From the NCBI GenBank assembly GCA_023376005.1, contig CM042156.1:46689016-46753015 (forward strand): a stretch of 64,000 nt of DNA, written 5' to 3'. The notes beneath the pieces were generated by a model. The model saw only the letters and a list, made by a program, of their open reading frames with translations, did not search any database and had not been told where the DNA came from. Positions 1 to 11,155 of the stretch are shown here, in pieces. Position 1 is the stretch's first letter; the number at the start of each line of letters is the position of its first letter. This DNA comes from Doryteuthis pealeii. Lineage: Eukaryota; Mollusca; Cephalopoda; Myopsida; Loliginidae. The translations under genes and the position numbers were made by a program.

Positions 1-116
1 CAATACCGGCTGTTGCTTAAGTGGTCACCCATCTAAGTATTGAACAGTCTCATCGCTGCTTAACTTTGGTGATCTAGTGGGAACTGGTGCTTTCAACGTG
101 ACTTGACCATAAGCCT
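1..116 (-). pseudogene. 5S rRNA-derived sequence
   Basis: The reverse complement reads like a diverged 5S rRNA. It has CACGTTGAAAGCACC, then GATCACCAAAGTTAAGCA (the internal control A-box region) and ACTTAGATGGGTGACC (the C-box region), in the right order and at the right spacing. It starts within a few bases of the normal 5S 5' end (near 113-116) and runs to the window edge with a diverged 3' part. Many substitutions make it a pseudogene or retrocopy rather than an active 5S gene. It abuts a LINE fragment on the same strand. Confidence 0.8.
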
Positions 117-660
117 ATTGGCAAGTTCTCTGCATGGAATCCAGTATCTGTACAGAGCAGAGTGATGTATTTTTTCCTGGCTGACCCATACTGGTGTGCC
201 CATGTTACTTATGAGCTCATTTGTCCCTGCAGTTTCTAGCATGTCTTGTTTATCTTACTTGGATAGTTTGTGTGACAAGAGGTAAGTGGCCGTACAGCTG
301 CTTTTTATGGGGTGCTGTTTCCAGGATTTGTTCAAGACAGCATGTAGCATCCTAATGTAGTTCCCATCTAGCTTTTTCTTTAAGCATTTTGTTTAAGTGG
401 TGCAGCCATACAGTAGTACTAACAATGTTACAGCTCAGAAAAATACTCACTTCATCTAATTAGAGGGATTAGATTTCCATATGATGGATAATCTGTTTAT
501 CGTAGTCCATTATTTTTACATGTGTATATTGACATCACTTTCTGTAGATGAGTTACCTAGGTATGTAAACTGGTCTACTAATTTCAGTTGCTTACTATCC
601 AGTGTGGAGATAAATTTACCTTTGATTATACCAGAAACTATATGTTGAATGTATTTTGAG
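117..660 (-). mobile_element. RTE-type LINE 3' fragment
   Basis: On the minus strand this matches the same element as 54,062-54,500 and 22,340-22,726, with the LYGCTTWTL...RHAGHC...ELI type C-terminal segment of a non-LTR retrotransposon protein. It carries several stops and indels. The coding similarity ends at the agaacttgccaatag segment (plus-strand 108-122 on the reverse strand), where 5S-like sequence begins. Confidence 0.75.
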
Positions 661-839
661 TTATTTACTAAACTTTAATTGATCTATTTTTAACAGTATG
701 TCAGCCTGTCTAGGGTTATTTTATATCTAGAGGTTAGGGAATCACATTCATTCTACATTCATATTTATATTTTTTGTGTAGTTGTTTTTTTTTCTGCGCA
801 GAGATTTGCTATCAGATATAAATAATTTTCAAACATATC

Positions 840-990
840 AATTTGACCCATAGATGGGACCGTAAGCACTACTACCTTTACCAAGATGGACATGGGAGTA
901 ATAACAATTGAAGGGGTACTTCACACTCCCCAGATCTCCAGAAATGGAGCCTCACCATCAGACGCCATTTAGTGTTGTAACCAAGATACA
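840..990 (-). repeat. SINE-D family fragment
   Basis: Contains catagatgggaccgtaag and ggggtacttcacactcccc, the reverse of the family seen in full near 45,095-45,640. Confidence 0.7.
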
Positions 991-1546
991 TTTGAGCTAT
1001 TTATTAAGCTTAGATTGATAAAGCATAATTCTCTAATGAAAGATTATGAGGATCAGTCTGTCTACACTTGAAACTGATTTAATAAGACTACTCTACACCA
1101 GCTATCTGACATTTTTAGATTTTATTTGTAACTCGCTTAAAAGACACACAATCAGGCGGAAATTAAGCAACCCCCTGCAGAGGGCACTTCATTACACCTT
1201 CAAACCAACAATGACACTTCATTCATTGACTACATTTTAAATTTTATTAACAGTATTTTTCAAACAGTTTTTCATCAAAACAATATAATTTGTCTATTTG
1301 GAAATTACTGCAAAACTGCATGATAAACAACATATTTGGTTTTCACATTCAGGGTCAGTACAAATAGTCCCTAAGTCTTTGCATATTCTTAGCATTTGAA
1401 CGTGCCCTAGCTGCCATTTGATCTGGGTTTTCATTTGCATAGGACACTTTTTCTTTGCTGCAGTCTTGGCTCTTTTGATTGTAATCTGGTCCTCTATTGG
1501 CAGAGATTTCGTTTATTTCTTACTCTTGGGAATCCATAATGGTAGT
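991..1546. other. AT-rich stretch, no recognised feature
   Basis: Short open frames only; no conserved protein, tRNA or repeat was recognised here. Confidence 0.5.
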
Positions 1547-1826
1547 GATGCTGATAGCTTTTTGATTTAGTGCATCCTGGGATGCACTTATTTGCTTTGA
1601 ATGAGACCCTGAGAAAATGTATGGGTTCCAACTAAAGCGGTCTAACTCCTACCTTGTAACCTATCCTGTGTAATTCATTTCTAAGAAACTATTGAAATGT
1701 ATTTACAGTTAGCTTGAAATGGTGAGGGAAGAAAAAAGAAAAACACTGGGACGCATGGATACGATTTTACTGCGTCCTTTGAGATTTTTATGTGTCAGGG
1801 ACACAGGACACATACCTATCAGCATC
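1547..1826. mobile_element. Short TIR element (MITE-like), copy 1
   Basis: Bounded by GATGCTGATAG and its inverse CTATCAGCATC. It contains a near-terminal perfect hairpin GTGCATCC-TG-GGATGCAC and a second region gggacgcatgg...tgcgtcc. No coding capacity. The same element recurs at 2,253 and 31,274. Confidence 0.75.
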
Positions 1827-2252
1827 TCTGAAATGGTATATGTTGGGCTATGGCCTCAAGGGGTAAAATTGAAAATGTGACACAATGACCTTTGCTTTTC
1901 TTATTAGAGAAAGTGAGATAAAGGCTGTATTGGTTTATTAAAAAGATTGTCATATGAAAATCATCTTGAAGGGATTCTGTCTGGAAATCTTGGTTTAATA
2001 AAAAGAGAATCTTACTGACATAATGTAATCTGTTTAAGCTAAAAAGATGATGGTAACTCAGAATTATGATTAATCTTGTTGATATTTCAGTTTCCATCTT
2101 CATCAGTAATGGTTTTCTCTGCCAAAAATACAAAGAAAATAAATCTGGCTACAGAAAAAGTTGAGAAAATCAAAAAAGAATGAATTTTCACATTTTACAA
2201 TTGATTCAAAATTAAATGGACAGGTAATATAGCTGGAGGTGTGTGGTGCAGT

Positions 2253-2583
2253 GATGCTGATAGCTTTTTGATTTAGTGCGTCTTGGGATGCACATATTTG
2301 CTTTGAATGAGTCCCCAGGAAAATTTATGGGTCCCAACTAATGTTTCTTAATAAATTGAAGGGTTTTTATTTATGATCTGGGGAAACGACTAAAGCCCTG
2401 TAACTCCTACCTTGTAATCTATTCTATGTAATTCGTTTCTAAGAAACTATTGAAATATATTTACAGTTAACTTGAAATGATGGGGGAAGAAAAAAAAAGA
2501 CACTGGGACGCATGGATACAATTTTACTGCGTCCTTTTAGATATTTGTGCATCAGGGATGCAGGACGTGTACCTATCAGCATC
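2253..2583. mobile_element. Short TIR element (MITE-like), copy 2
   Basis: Same 11-bp inverted termini and internal segments as copy 1, with about 50 extra bases. Flanked on both sides by a 26-bp identical direct repeat (2,223-2,248 and 2,588-2,613) that includes the start of the neighbouring SINE-B. Confidence 0.75.
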
Positions 2584-2598
2584 TCTGGGTAATATAGC

Positions 2599-2880
2599 TG
2601 GAGGTGTGTGGTGTAATGGTTATCATCATAGGGTGAGATGCGTTCAAATCCTGGATAAGGCTGTTTGCATTTCACATAGCACTAATATCCTTGGGAAGGG
2701 TATGCATCCAACTATTCTTCTAGCAGCTATGGGTAAATAGTAAGACAGACTAGGCTCTTTTAACCTTGGTTAGGCAACCAGTGTAGGGGGAGGGAAATTG
2801 AATTTAAATGAATTAAACTTTGCTTTAGAAGTTGACCTTGTGTCATATCCTGCTCGTGTGGTGGGGTTGGTAAATGTAAT
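2599..2880 (+). repeat. SINE-B (tRNA-derived), near full length
   Basis: tRNA-like head with gtggtgtaatggttatc (A-box region) and gcgttcaaatcctgg (B box), then the body agctatgggtaaatagta and the tail gttgaccttgtgtcatatcc...ggggttggtaaat. Confidence 0.8.
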
Positions 2881-3775
2881 ATATTTGGGGTACAGTAAAT
2901 GATCATACCTACAGATCAATTCATACACAGGTTCCATAATAAGGGATATGTCTACAGTAATTTTTATGACACTTTTCTAGAATGCAATGCATTATTCTCT
3001 TCTTTGGCATAGAATAACCCAGTAAGAGTTGATATGCCATAAAATAATCCAAACAACCAACCACTATTCTCTTCATTTGTTCATTCATTCTCTCTCTCTC
3101 TAACAATGCTTAGTTAATTGAAATGAACTCTAATTAAGCAAACTTACTAGTAACACTAAATTTACTAAGCTTATTACTATTTACCTCCCATCTCACCATC
3201 TGTTTGTATTTGTGGAGTAGGTGGGTGTGCGAGGGAGAGGGGGGGGGGTAGATGCACTCTTTAAATTCTGAACCTGGCCACAAATAACAGACTCGAAATG
3301 ACCTTGCATGATATTTTGTGCTTTGTCACTAAAGTCACTAAACACTAGTTTAGTAATTGTTTCAATAAATTGCTTGACTTAAGATTCAACTTTTTCTTTT
3401 TTTTATTTAAAGGGGGCGGAAGCATTTCTCTCAAAATAGATATTTTTACTTGTTGATTTTAATTGTCTTTTTAAGCAATTATTTGCAAATTCCCTCTGAA
3501 AATTTAAAAATTATTTCAAATATCCTCAAAAAAATAATGTGTTTTTTTGTCATTATTAAATGACTTGCAGGATTTTTATTTACAATTTTTCCTAATTAAC
3601 AACAAAATTCCTTTTCTATCTATATCTATCTATTTATATATGATAAAGAAGATGACTTACCGGGAAATAGAATATAAAGTTAATCACAACATCAACCGTT
3701 GATACAAATATTAACCGAATAAGTCAGGGTTATAAAGAATATAAAGTGCTTCAATATGTTAGTAGAGCGGATTTA
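2881..3775. other. AT-rich stretch with short homopolymers
   Basis: Contains a short CT run near 3,090, a G run near 3,240 and A/T runs. No gene recognised. Confidence 0.5.
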
Positions 3776-3896
3776 GTAGAAAGGTATAGATAGATAACCT
3801 ACTTAAGTTTCACCAAAAAGATCATTAGGTTTACAATTAACCTTGGTGATAATTTTTTGGTGAAACTTAAGTAGGTTATCTATCCATACCTTTCTA

Positions 3897-3898
<2 letters not shown>
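3776..3898. repeat. Fold-back element, 43-bp arms
   Basis: The left arm (3,776-3,818, gtagaaaggtatagatagat...) and right arm (3,856-3,898) are inverted copies with very few mismatches, enclosing about 37 bases. A (CA)n run follows immediately to about 3,929. Confidence 0.85.
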
Positions 3899-3930
<32 letters not shown>

Positions 3931-3932
<2 letters not shown>

Positions 3933-3985
3933 AACCCCTTCGCATGAGTAGGATGTGACACAAGATCAATTTCTTAAGTGGAGGT
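3931..3985 (-). repeat. SINE-B tail fragment
   Basis: accccttcgcatgagtagg followed by atgtgacacaagatcaattt is the inverse of the SINE-B 3' tail. Confidence 0.6.
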
Positions 3986-4254
3986 CTTATAGAATAACTT
4001 GAGATTAGTTTCTCACAATGCATTTCAAACTGACATGATATTTACATGTGAATAAAAATAGATATTTTTTGTTATATCATTGTCACTTTCAACTTAACAT
4101 TGATTTTTCTTGGAGGAACTGACCTCCATTTTGATAAATTCCATTGGATTTCCTTTGCCAAATAACAAAGTTTGCTTCAATTTCTTCTCTTGGCTAACAA
4201 AATGCAAAATACAAAATGTTTTATTTAATGATATCTTTAAGTCATTGGTGATGT

Positions 4255-5227
4255 GAACTTTTATTTATTTATTTATTTATTTATTTATTAAAAGCTGAGG
4301 TTATCTTAACAAAACTAATCATTTTGGATTGCTCCTACTGCTGCTTCAAACACCTTTGAATAATAATACCATTTTCTCTCCCCCCCCCTCTCCTTTTTTT
4401 TTTGTTTAAATTTTTTTTTTATTCTGTTTATCTGCCTACCTTGTCTGATATAAAAAGAAAAGAAAAAGATGGGAACTTATTTTGTTTACAACTGGTTTCA
4501 GTTGATTGTAGCCATAACCCAACAAAACAACTTTAATCATTTGTATAAGCACATTATTTCTTCTCTTTCTGCTCATCATTCTTGTTTCGTAAGATCCCCC
4601 CCCCCCCACAAGGAGTGGATTTAACACTAACTGTAACTTTCTTTTCCTGCGGTCATTTTTATTTTGGTAAACCAGTCGTCTTTCCAATCAATATTATATT
4701 TTCAAAGGAAAAATAAAAAGCCCTAATGGTTTTTTCAAATCAATTAGAACCATTTTGTATTCTTATATTCAGAATGTTGAAGTCATAAATCTCTGTCCTT
4801 CTTTTTTTTAAATTTATTTTATTTATTTTCTTTTTCTTTAAGAGCATTTTCAGCTTTAATTACTTCCAATAAGTTACATTCAGTTATTAACATCATTAAT
4901 TTTCATCTTCATTCAGTTTTTTTCTTGTAACCTTGTTAATAATGGTGTCTGTAATTTAAAAACAAAAACAAAAAAAATAACAAACTCTAGATTCAAACTA
5001 AAAAAAAATTTTTTTTTAAATGAATAAATCACCTGCATTTCACCCTTTTTTTTGAACCAAACACAAAACCTCTTTTCTATGAAAACTGATGATTCACTTC
5101 AAATTCAAGATTGTTTTAACACAGCAGCATTTTCCATTTTTAAAAAAAAAAGAAAAAAAAGTTTTGATTAAAATCTACCTTTTTTTTTTTTTTTTTTTAA
5201 GTTTCTTCAGTACCAGATTCTGTTTAA
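4255..5227. other. Simple-sequence-rich AT stretch
   Basis: Holds a (TTTA)n run near 4,260-4,290, C runs near 4,380 and 4,596, and long A and T runs. No gene seen. Confidence 0.6.
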
Positions 5228-5342
5228 ATTTGATATTCACTTTCAGACTAAAACCCTTGAGAAAGAATCCCCTTAACACTTATGATTTAAATAGTACCAC
5301 TATTGTTTTTTCTACAAAGATGATTTTGGCATTAAATAACCC
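5228..5342 (+). repeat. SINE-A fragment, 5' truncated
   Basis: From attcactttcagactaaaa through aaatagtaccactattg to ggcattaaataaccc, the body and tail of SINE-A without its tRNA-like head. A complete copy starts about 40 bases downstream. Confidence 0.7.
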
Positions 5343-5383
5343 TTTCTACCTGTCTCACTTCATATTTATCTCTCTGAATTATC

Positions 5384-5596
5384 GGTCCCTGTGGTGTAGT
5401 GGCTAACATGCTGGACTGCAACATCGAAGTAAGAGAGTTCAAACTCCAGTTGCAATATTAAGTTCACTTTCAGACTAATACCCTGGGGAAATGATACCCT
5501 CATCCCTCTAGCAATGGGTTAAATAGTACCACTACTTCTGCAGCGATAGCTTTGGCATTAGATAACCCATGAAGGTTGATATGCCATTAAGAAAGA
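5384..5596 (+). repeat. SINE-A (tRNA-derived), full length
   Basis: tRNA-like head with gtggtgtagtggctaacatg and the B-box-like gagttcaaactcc, body ttcactttcagactaatacc, and tail ggcattagataacccatgaa...ttgatatgccattaag. Confidence 0.8.
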
Positions 5597-7327
5597 AAGA
5601 ATCAAACAATTTTAACCCCCTTCCTTATTTTTTTTATTTTGTCAGAAAATTCTCCTTATTTGTTTTTATCTGTATCACTTTGTTCCTATTTTATCTCTAT
5701 AAATTATATTTAGATATTTTTTTACATCCCATCTTCAAAAATGATCTTTGTTGAAACTTTTTATTGGTTTATTTATTTATTTTTTTCTAGATACAGTTCT
5801 TTTTTTCTTTTGGTGTGTAGAATTGGTTTTCACTTTTAATGAAGTGAAATAACTGCTTTGAATACAAATATGAAATAGTTTGGGATTAAATGAGTCTAAT
5901 ATTTCTTTGATCACTGAAGATAGTTTTTCATCAATCAAGTTCCTCTTGTGAGGTCTCATGAATTGATCTCTATATCAATACGCATGTTCCTAAATCTTCT
6001 GTCTGTTATCATCCTTCAACACCCTTTGGTTAAAAATGAGACTGTCCAAATTGTTTAAGATGCAATGCAAAAATGTAAATCCAGATTATCTGGTGTTGTT
6101 TAATCACAGATTTCTTATTTGTTCTATTTTATTTTACCCAATTTTAAAAATGAAACATTCCAAGTGGTCTTGTGTTGATTAAATGCCCAACGTAAAATTA
6201 AAAGAAATTGAAAAAAAAGGTACATGTTTGTTTTATTTGTAATATTGAAATTGTGAATTATGAAATATATATTTTGGTAATTTTGATCTGTCATCCTGGC
6301 CTCCTGTCCTAATTTACAAGCCAGCATCAGGCGATTTACGGCCTAACTTAGATATTATCTGAGTAGTGTTTTTGTTAGTTTTTGTCAGCAAATTAATGTA
6401 GATATTTTAAATGCCCTCCTCTTACCAGATTTTTATCAGCAAATCAATGTAAGTATTTTACAACCCCTCTTTTAAGAAAGAAAGAGTGAGATGGTTAAAT
6501 CAAGATTATTATACTTTTTACATATTCGAACTATTTAGCAATATCTGTTAAGTAAACATATTAAACATATTAAACATTGTAATAATTAAATTATCATTCT
6601 GTGGAATATCCACAGGTCCTGCTAGTATAAATCATTTCTGAAAAGTTGCAAGTCATTCAATAAAGAAGACTTGTGTATCTCTTCCAACTATATAAATAAT
6701 TGATAGTATGGGATAAATTGAGCAGAAAATTTAGCACTCCTGTGTTACAATGAACAATAAAACATTTTTGGAATATAAATCACAAATTAAATGGATATTA
6801 TCTACTATGATGATATCAAAATGACTCCTTTTGCAGTATTTATGTATATATGTTAGAAACAGGTTTGTTTTTAAAGAGTTTTTCTATTAAAAAAAATTTT
6901 TAAAGAAAAATATCTTGTATCTTAAAATTTCACCCAAAATGTAAAACTGGCATTCACTTCTCAATTTCTAAATGATAGAGAATTATTTGGAATGATTGCA
7001 CCTCTGCATTCACTCCAGACAAAACACACTTTGCCACTATTTTATTCGGAACGAATACAAAGGTGCAAATTGAATCTGAGCATATAGCTCTAAAGTTATT
7101 GGGGGGAGAGGAGAGGACTTCACTTTTTTTTTTCTTTTTTTTCCCATAATGGAAGGAAAATGCCTGTGATCACATGAGAAGTTTAGTTAAGCATCCTATA
7201 ATTTAACAAATTCATTTGAATGAATTATCTTAAAATTCTCCAATTAAAGAAATCTTATAATTCTTGAGATTTGTTTTTTCCTTTTCAAATATCCATTATT
7301 TTCTTATTAAAAGAAAAAAGCCAATCA

Positions 7328-7359
<32 letters not shown>

Positions 7360-7494
7360 CAAATGTGTGTTTCTCTTGTGGAATATTTTTCTTTTTGTTT
7401 ACCCTCAAAAAAAAAGAAAAAAATTATGTACATCATTTAAACCATATTTTTAAATCTATATGACTTTTCATATGTAGTACCTATATATCAGATG
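5597..7494. other. AT-rich stretch, no recognised gene
   Basis: A/T homopolymers and a (GT)n run at about 7,329-7,354. No conserved coding signal recognised on either strand. Confidence 0.5.
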
Positions 7495-7883
7495 ACGAAA
7501 CACTCACCCATAAATAAGTACACTTGTATTCATTTTTAAAGGAATGTTAATTTTATTTTCACCAAAAATTCTATGATATTATTATTTCTAGCAGAATATT
7601 AGGATATTATTAGGCATTATTTATTACCAAAATCAAACAGCATTCAAACTGTAACCAAAAATAGAATTGCCTAAATATATACACGTATAAAGGTTGTACT
7701 TATTTTTGGACTGCTGTGTATTTATATTTTTGGTTACAATTCCAATGCTGTAGAGTTGAATAATAAATAACTAAAAAAAAAAATGTTTTGATTTTGATAA
7801 TGTCCTACTCGAAATAATAACATCCTGATTATGTTTTTTATAAAAAAAATTGTAAGGGTGTGCTTATTTTTGGTGGGCTACTG
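7495..7883. mobile_element. Possible nested Tc1/mariner-like MITE
   Basis: The right end gtgcttatttttggtgggct, ending in ctactgta, resembles a diverged inverse of the left region near 7,498-7,535. A second right-end-like block lies at about 7,690-7,720, and inner inverted arms lie at about 7,630-7,668 and 7,725-7,765. It looks like one copy inside another. Confidence 0.4.
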
Positions 7884-8548
7884 TAAAATATTAGGGTATA
7901 TTTCTTTAAGATCAAATATACATCAGGAGTGGGGAGGGATTATGAAACCTTTTCAACCACTTGGATAGTTTCTGAGAATGTCCAAATTTGAAGGAAAGCT
8001 TGATACATATTCATTGTGAATATGATGATCACATAGTACACAAGCTCACTCAGTGGTACCTCAGTGCCGACTGTATAACTCCATGAGAGAGTGCCTGATC
8101 ACACATGTGCAGTAAGGTCTTCCTTGTGGCTGTGATACTGGTTCTCTAGATATTCAAAATGGCTAGATACTCTATGGATAGACCTCATATACGAGAAAGA
8201 GAATTAATGCATTCAATTAAAAAACAAATAAAATAACTTGGTCTTCAGATCATGATTTAAAAACGGTAACTCTATTCAGTTTTACTTAGAAATGATGAGA
8301 ATGAAAATAGTAATAAAGCCTGGAAAAGAGACTGGAAGTATTGGAGATAAAGAAGAATTGTTGAGACCATCCAAACAACTGCATTGTTAAGATTGGCTAG
8401 AATACTCAGAAGAGTCTTGGGATCTGAGGAGACTTGCCATCAATCAGACGCCAGTAAAATACCACCAGTTAAAACTAATGTGAAAAATTTGCAAGGAATG
8501 AAATCATAATGAGACGATTCATTTTTGTTTGCCAATTTTTTATTTTTT

Positions 8549-8554
<6 letters not shown>

Positions 8555-8602
<48 letters not shown>
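8555..8602. repeat. (AT)n microsatellite
   Basis: Uninterrupted alternating A and T of about 45 bases. Confidence 0.95.
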
Positions 8603-8607
<5 letters not shown>

Positions 8608-10378
8608 AATTTAAAGGATTTTTTATTAAAGAAGCCAAACTACCTTAAGTGAGATGATATCATATAATAAAAGTATTTGAAAATAGATTTCAATATTCTA
8701 TGGAGTTTTCATGTCAGGGAATCTTAAACAAAATTTGATTTAGAAAATTAAACAAGAAAAAAAATTAAAAAACAATGATTAAAAAAATTGACTAAAAAAT
8801 GTTATTTGATTATTATAAATCTGTAATGAAATAAATATATCCAGTATTTGTAAGGATTAGTATGTTATAACTCTTTCTTCAAATAAGCACATTTTTAACA
8901 TTCTCTTATATCATTTTAAATTAGAAAATTATTTGAAAAGTGCTGTCAAGCTTTTTTGACTTCCCTCCATTGGTGTCAGTCCTAATTATGTTCTCATGCA
9001 AATATGCTTTTAGATTTACTTTCCATTCATGTTTAAATTGTTTATATATGCTTATTTCTAAAAACAAAACAAAACAAAAAACTTCATAAACTACTTTCTT
9101 GTTTTGCTTTATTTTATTTATTTATTTATTATAATTTTTTTTCCTTTGATAAGATTTTGGGTTTCCTGTTAGAAAAATTAGATTAATTTTATTCATTTTT
9201 TAATGAGAATCATTAAAAAAAAATAAGATGATCAAATTGCTTATCTAAACCTTTGGCTTTGAAGACCTGAACATTTATAAAACATTTTCCAATTTTTAAT
9301 GCAGATAAATTTCTTGTTCAAATAGCAAATTTCTTATTTTCCAATGATCTACTAACTGAAGAACCCGTTACTTTATAATCTTTGTTGATACCAAACAGTT
9401 ACAAACAGCAATTATTACTATAAAAGATCAAATCCACAACAGGAAAGAGATTTACCAATTATATTTGTTATATATGGAAGTTAATATTGCTATGTAATAC
9501 TTTTTGATATAGTCCATCTATATATATATATAAAGGGTTGTTCTTGCTACTGTATATCTAATAGTATTTGTACTAGCTGAAGTAAGCGCTACTATAAAAG
9601 ATAAATCCACAACAGGAAAGATTTACCGATTGTGAAGTTAAGAAAATATCTTTTATTTAAGTGACTGACACTTATAAGATTTATCAATTTAAACATTTTT
9701 GTTTTGATTGTTAATCTTAAATAAGCAATGACGCAGTGTGATTATTTTACATCTTGAAGAACTTGAAAAATAAATTCAATTAGTAATGTTTAGTATGAAT
9801 ACTTATTTTAGTAAGACAAAAAAAAAAGATTTATTTTTTCAATTTTGAAGTTTAAAAATTCAAAATTTCACATGATTACTTACATGATTTACAGCCACAT
9901 GTCTTCTTGCTGATTATTGTTTACTGTTTGAGACCCCCTCTTGATGAGCGCCATTCTTTCCCCCTGAGGAAACACAATTTTTTTTCTTTTAAAACCTTCC
10001 CCTGATTCCAATAAGTATGCATTGCAAATTTGATTACTGTTTGGATATCTATAGAGGACAGACAAATAAAATCTTTTCAGGTATTGATATAGATGGGGGA
10101 AACAATTATTTATTTTATCAACTTTTTGTTTTAAAAAAAATTTTTTTAGTTATAAGTTTAAAAAAAAAAACGAAAAAAGATATGTGTTCAATTAGATAAA
10201 CTTTTTATTATATCAGTAAATTTGATTTTTTTTGTTTTATTTGTTTAGTCTTTCTTTAGACTAAAAAAAAATAAATTTTTTCGACATGATTTTGTATGTA
10301 AGGATGTGTCTGGATGATCTCGACATGATATAAAGTTTTGTCTGTCTCTATTTCATCTATCTATGTCTCTTCTTCCAG
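8603..10378. other. AT-rich stretch upstream of DARS1 exon
   Basis: Includes a short direct repeat (about 9,415-9,465 and 9,588-9,640, both with atccacaacaggaaag). Ends in the polypyrimidine tract and acceptor of the first recognised exon. The missing upstream DARS1 exon was not found here. Confidence 0.5.
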
Positions 10379-10505
10379 AACTGAAGGTCCTCCAGATCAG
10401 TCCAAGAAAGCATTGAAGAAACAACAGAAAGAAGCAGAAAAAGCTGCCAAGAAGGCTGCTTATAAACAACAAAACCAGGCTCAGCAGCAACAGCAGCAGC
10501 AGCAG
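10379..10505 (+). CDS. DARS1: DARS1 exon: N-terminal lysine-rich extension with polyQ
   Basis: First recognised coding exon of cytosolic aspartyl-tRNA synthetase, which charges tRNA-Asp with aspartate. It encodes 42 whole codons after one base completing a split codon, so an upstream coding exon ending in phase 2 must exist. A pyrimidine-rich acceptor ends in tcttccag; the donor is CAG|gtcagt. The peptide contains QSKKALKKQQKEAEKAAKK, which fits the xSKxxLKKxxK pattern known from eukaryotic class IIb synthetase extensions that bind tRNA through an amphipathic helix. It ends in eight consecutive glutamines (mostly CAG) touching the donor. An in-frame open stretch continues upstream into the acceptor region, but no in-frame ATG is seen there. 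Human DARS1 lacks most of this extension; insect and fungal enzymes have one. Identity rests on the helix motif and on exact phase continuity (phase 0) with the next exon. Confidence 0.9.
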
Positions 10506-11118
10506 GTCAGTCTGGTGTCTTTCTTAGGGTTAGTACCATTGGTACTAGTAGCAGTACTTATCAACTATGGCGCGACTACTATTCGTAGCAGTTGGTTGGT
10601 GGGTAGCTGTGAAAACAAAAACAAAACAAAAAACAAAACAAAAAAAATGTTGAATTCAGTGTATTTACATCCTACTGAATTTGGGTAGTACATACTAGCA
10701 GTGGAAATGATAGTAGTACTAGTTGTGACATGACATCATCTACTGTGTAACCATCCAGTCTTGAATGTTAGACTATTAGTCAATCTATGAATGGTACCCA
10801 ACTGCTATGCTGGTTGCATTAGACATGATAAGATTGGTTGTACCAATGCTGTAACTTTCAACACCACCAAATACCATTCACCTTCAAACAAATCTATTCA
10901 GGCGCTTTAGTATTAGAATATTGTAATGGTAGCGATTCTTTTTATTTAAAAAAAAATATTTTTTTTGCTTTAATCATTTACCTTTTTACTTATATTACAC
11001 TAATTGATCTTTTAATCAAAATTTGATTTTAGTGTGATGCAATTAATTTAATAAAATTAAATTCATTGAACTACAATTTTGGTCATTAAACTACAAAAAA
11101 AAAAAAGAAAAAAAAAAG

Positions 11119-11153
<35 letters not shown>
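11119..11153. repeat. (AT)n microsatellite
   Basis: Alternating A/T run next to an A-rich stretch. Confidence 0.9.

Positions 11154-11155
<2 letters not shown>

Noticed and set aside
5384..5460. Possible functional tRNA gene
   Set aside because: A and B boxes are present, but the acceptor and arm pairings are poor and the same head recurs with a common body and tail, so it is a SINE.
10338..10378. Upstream extension of the exon as a possible start region
   Set aside because: The open stretch begins at a TTG and lies across a good pyrimidine tract and acceptor. The in-window ATG at 10,364 is in a different frame.
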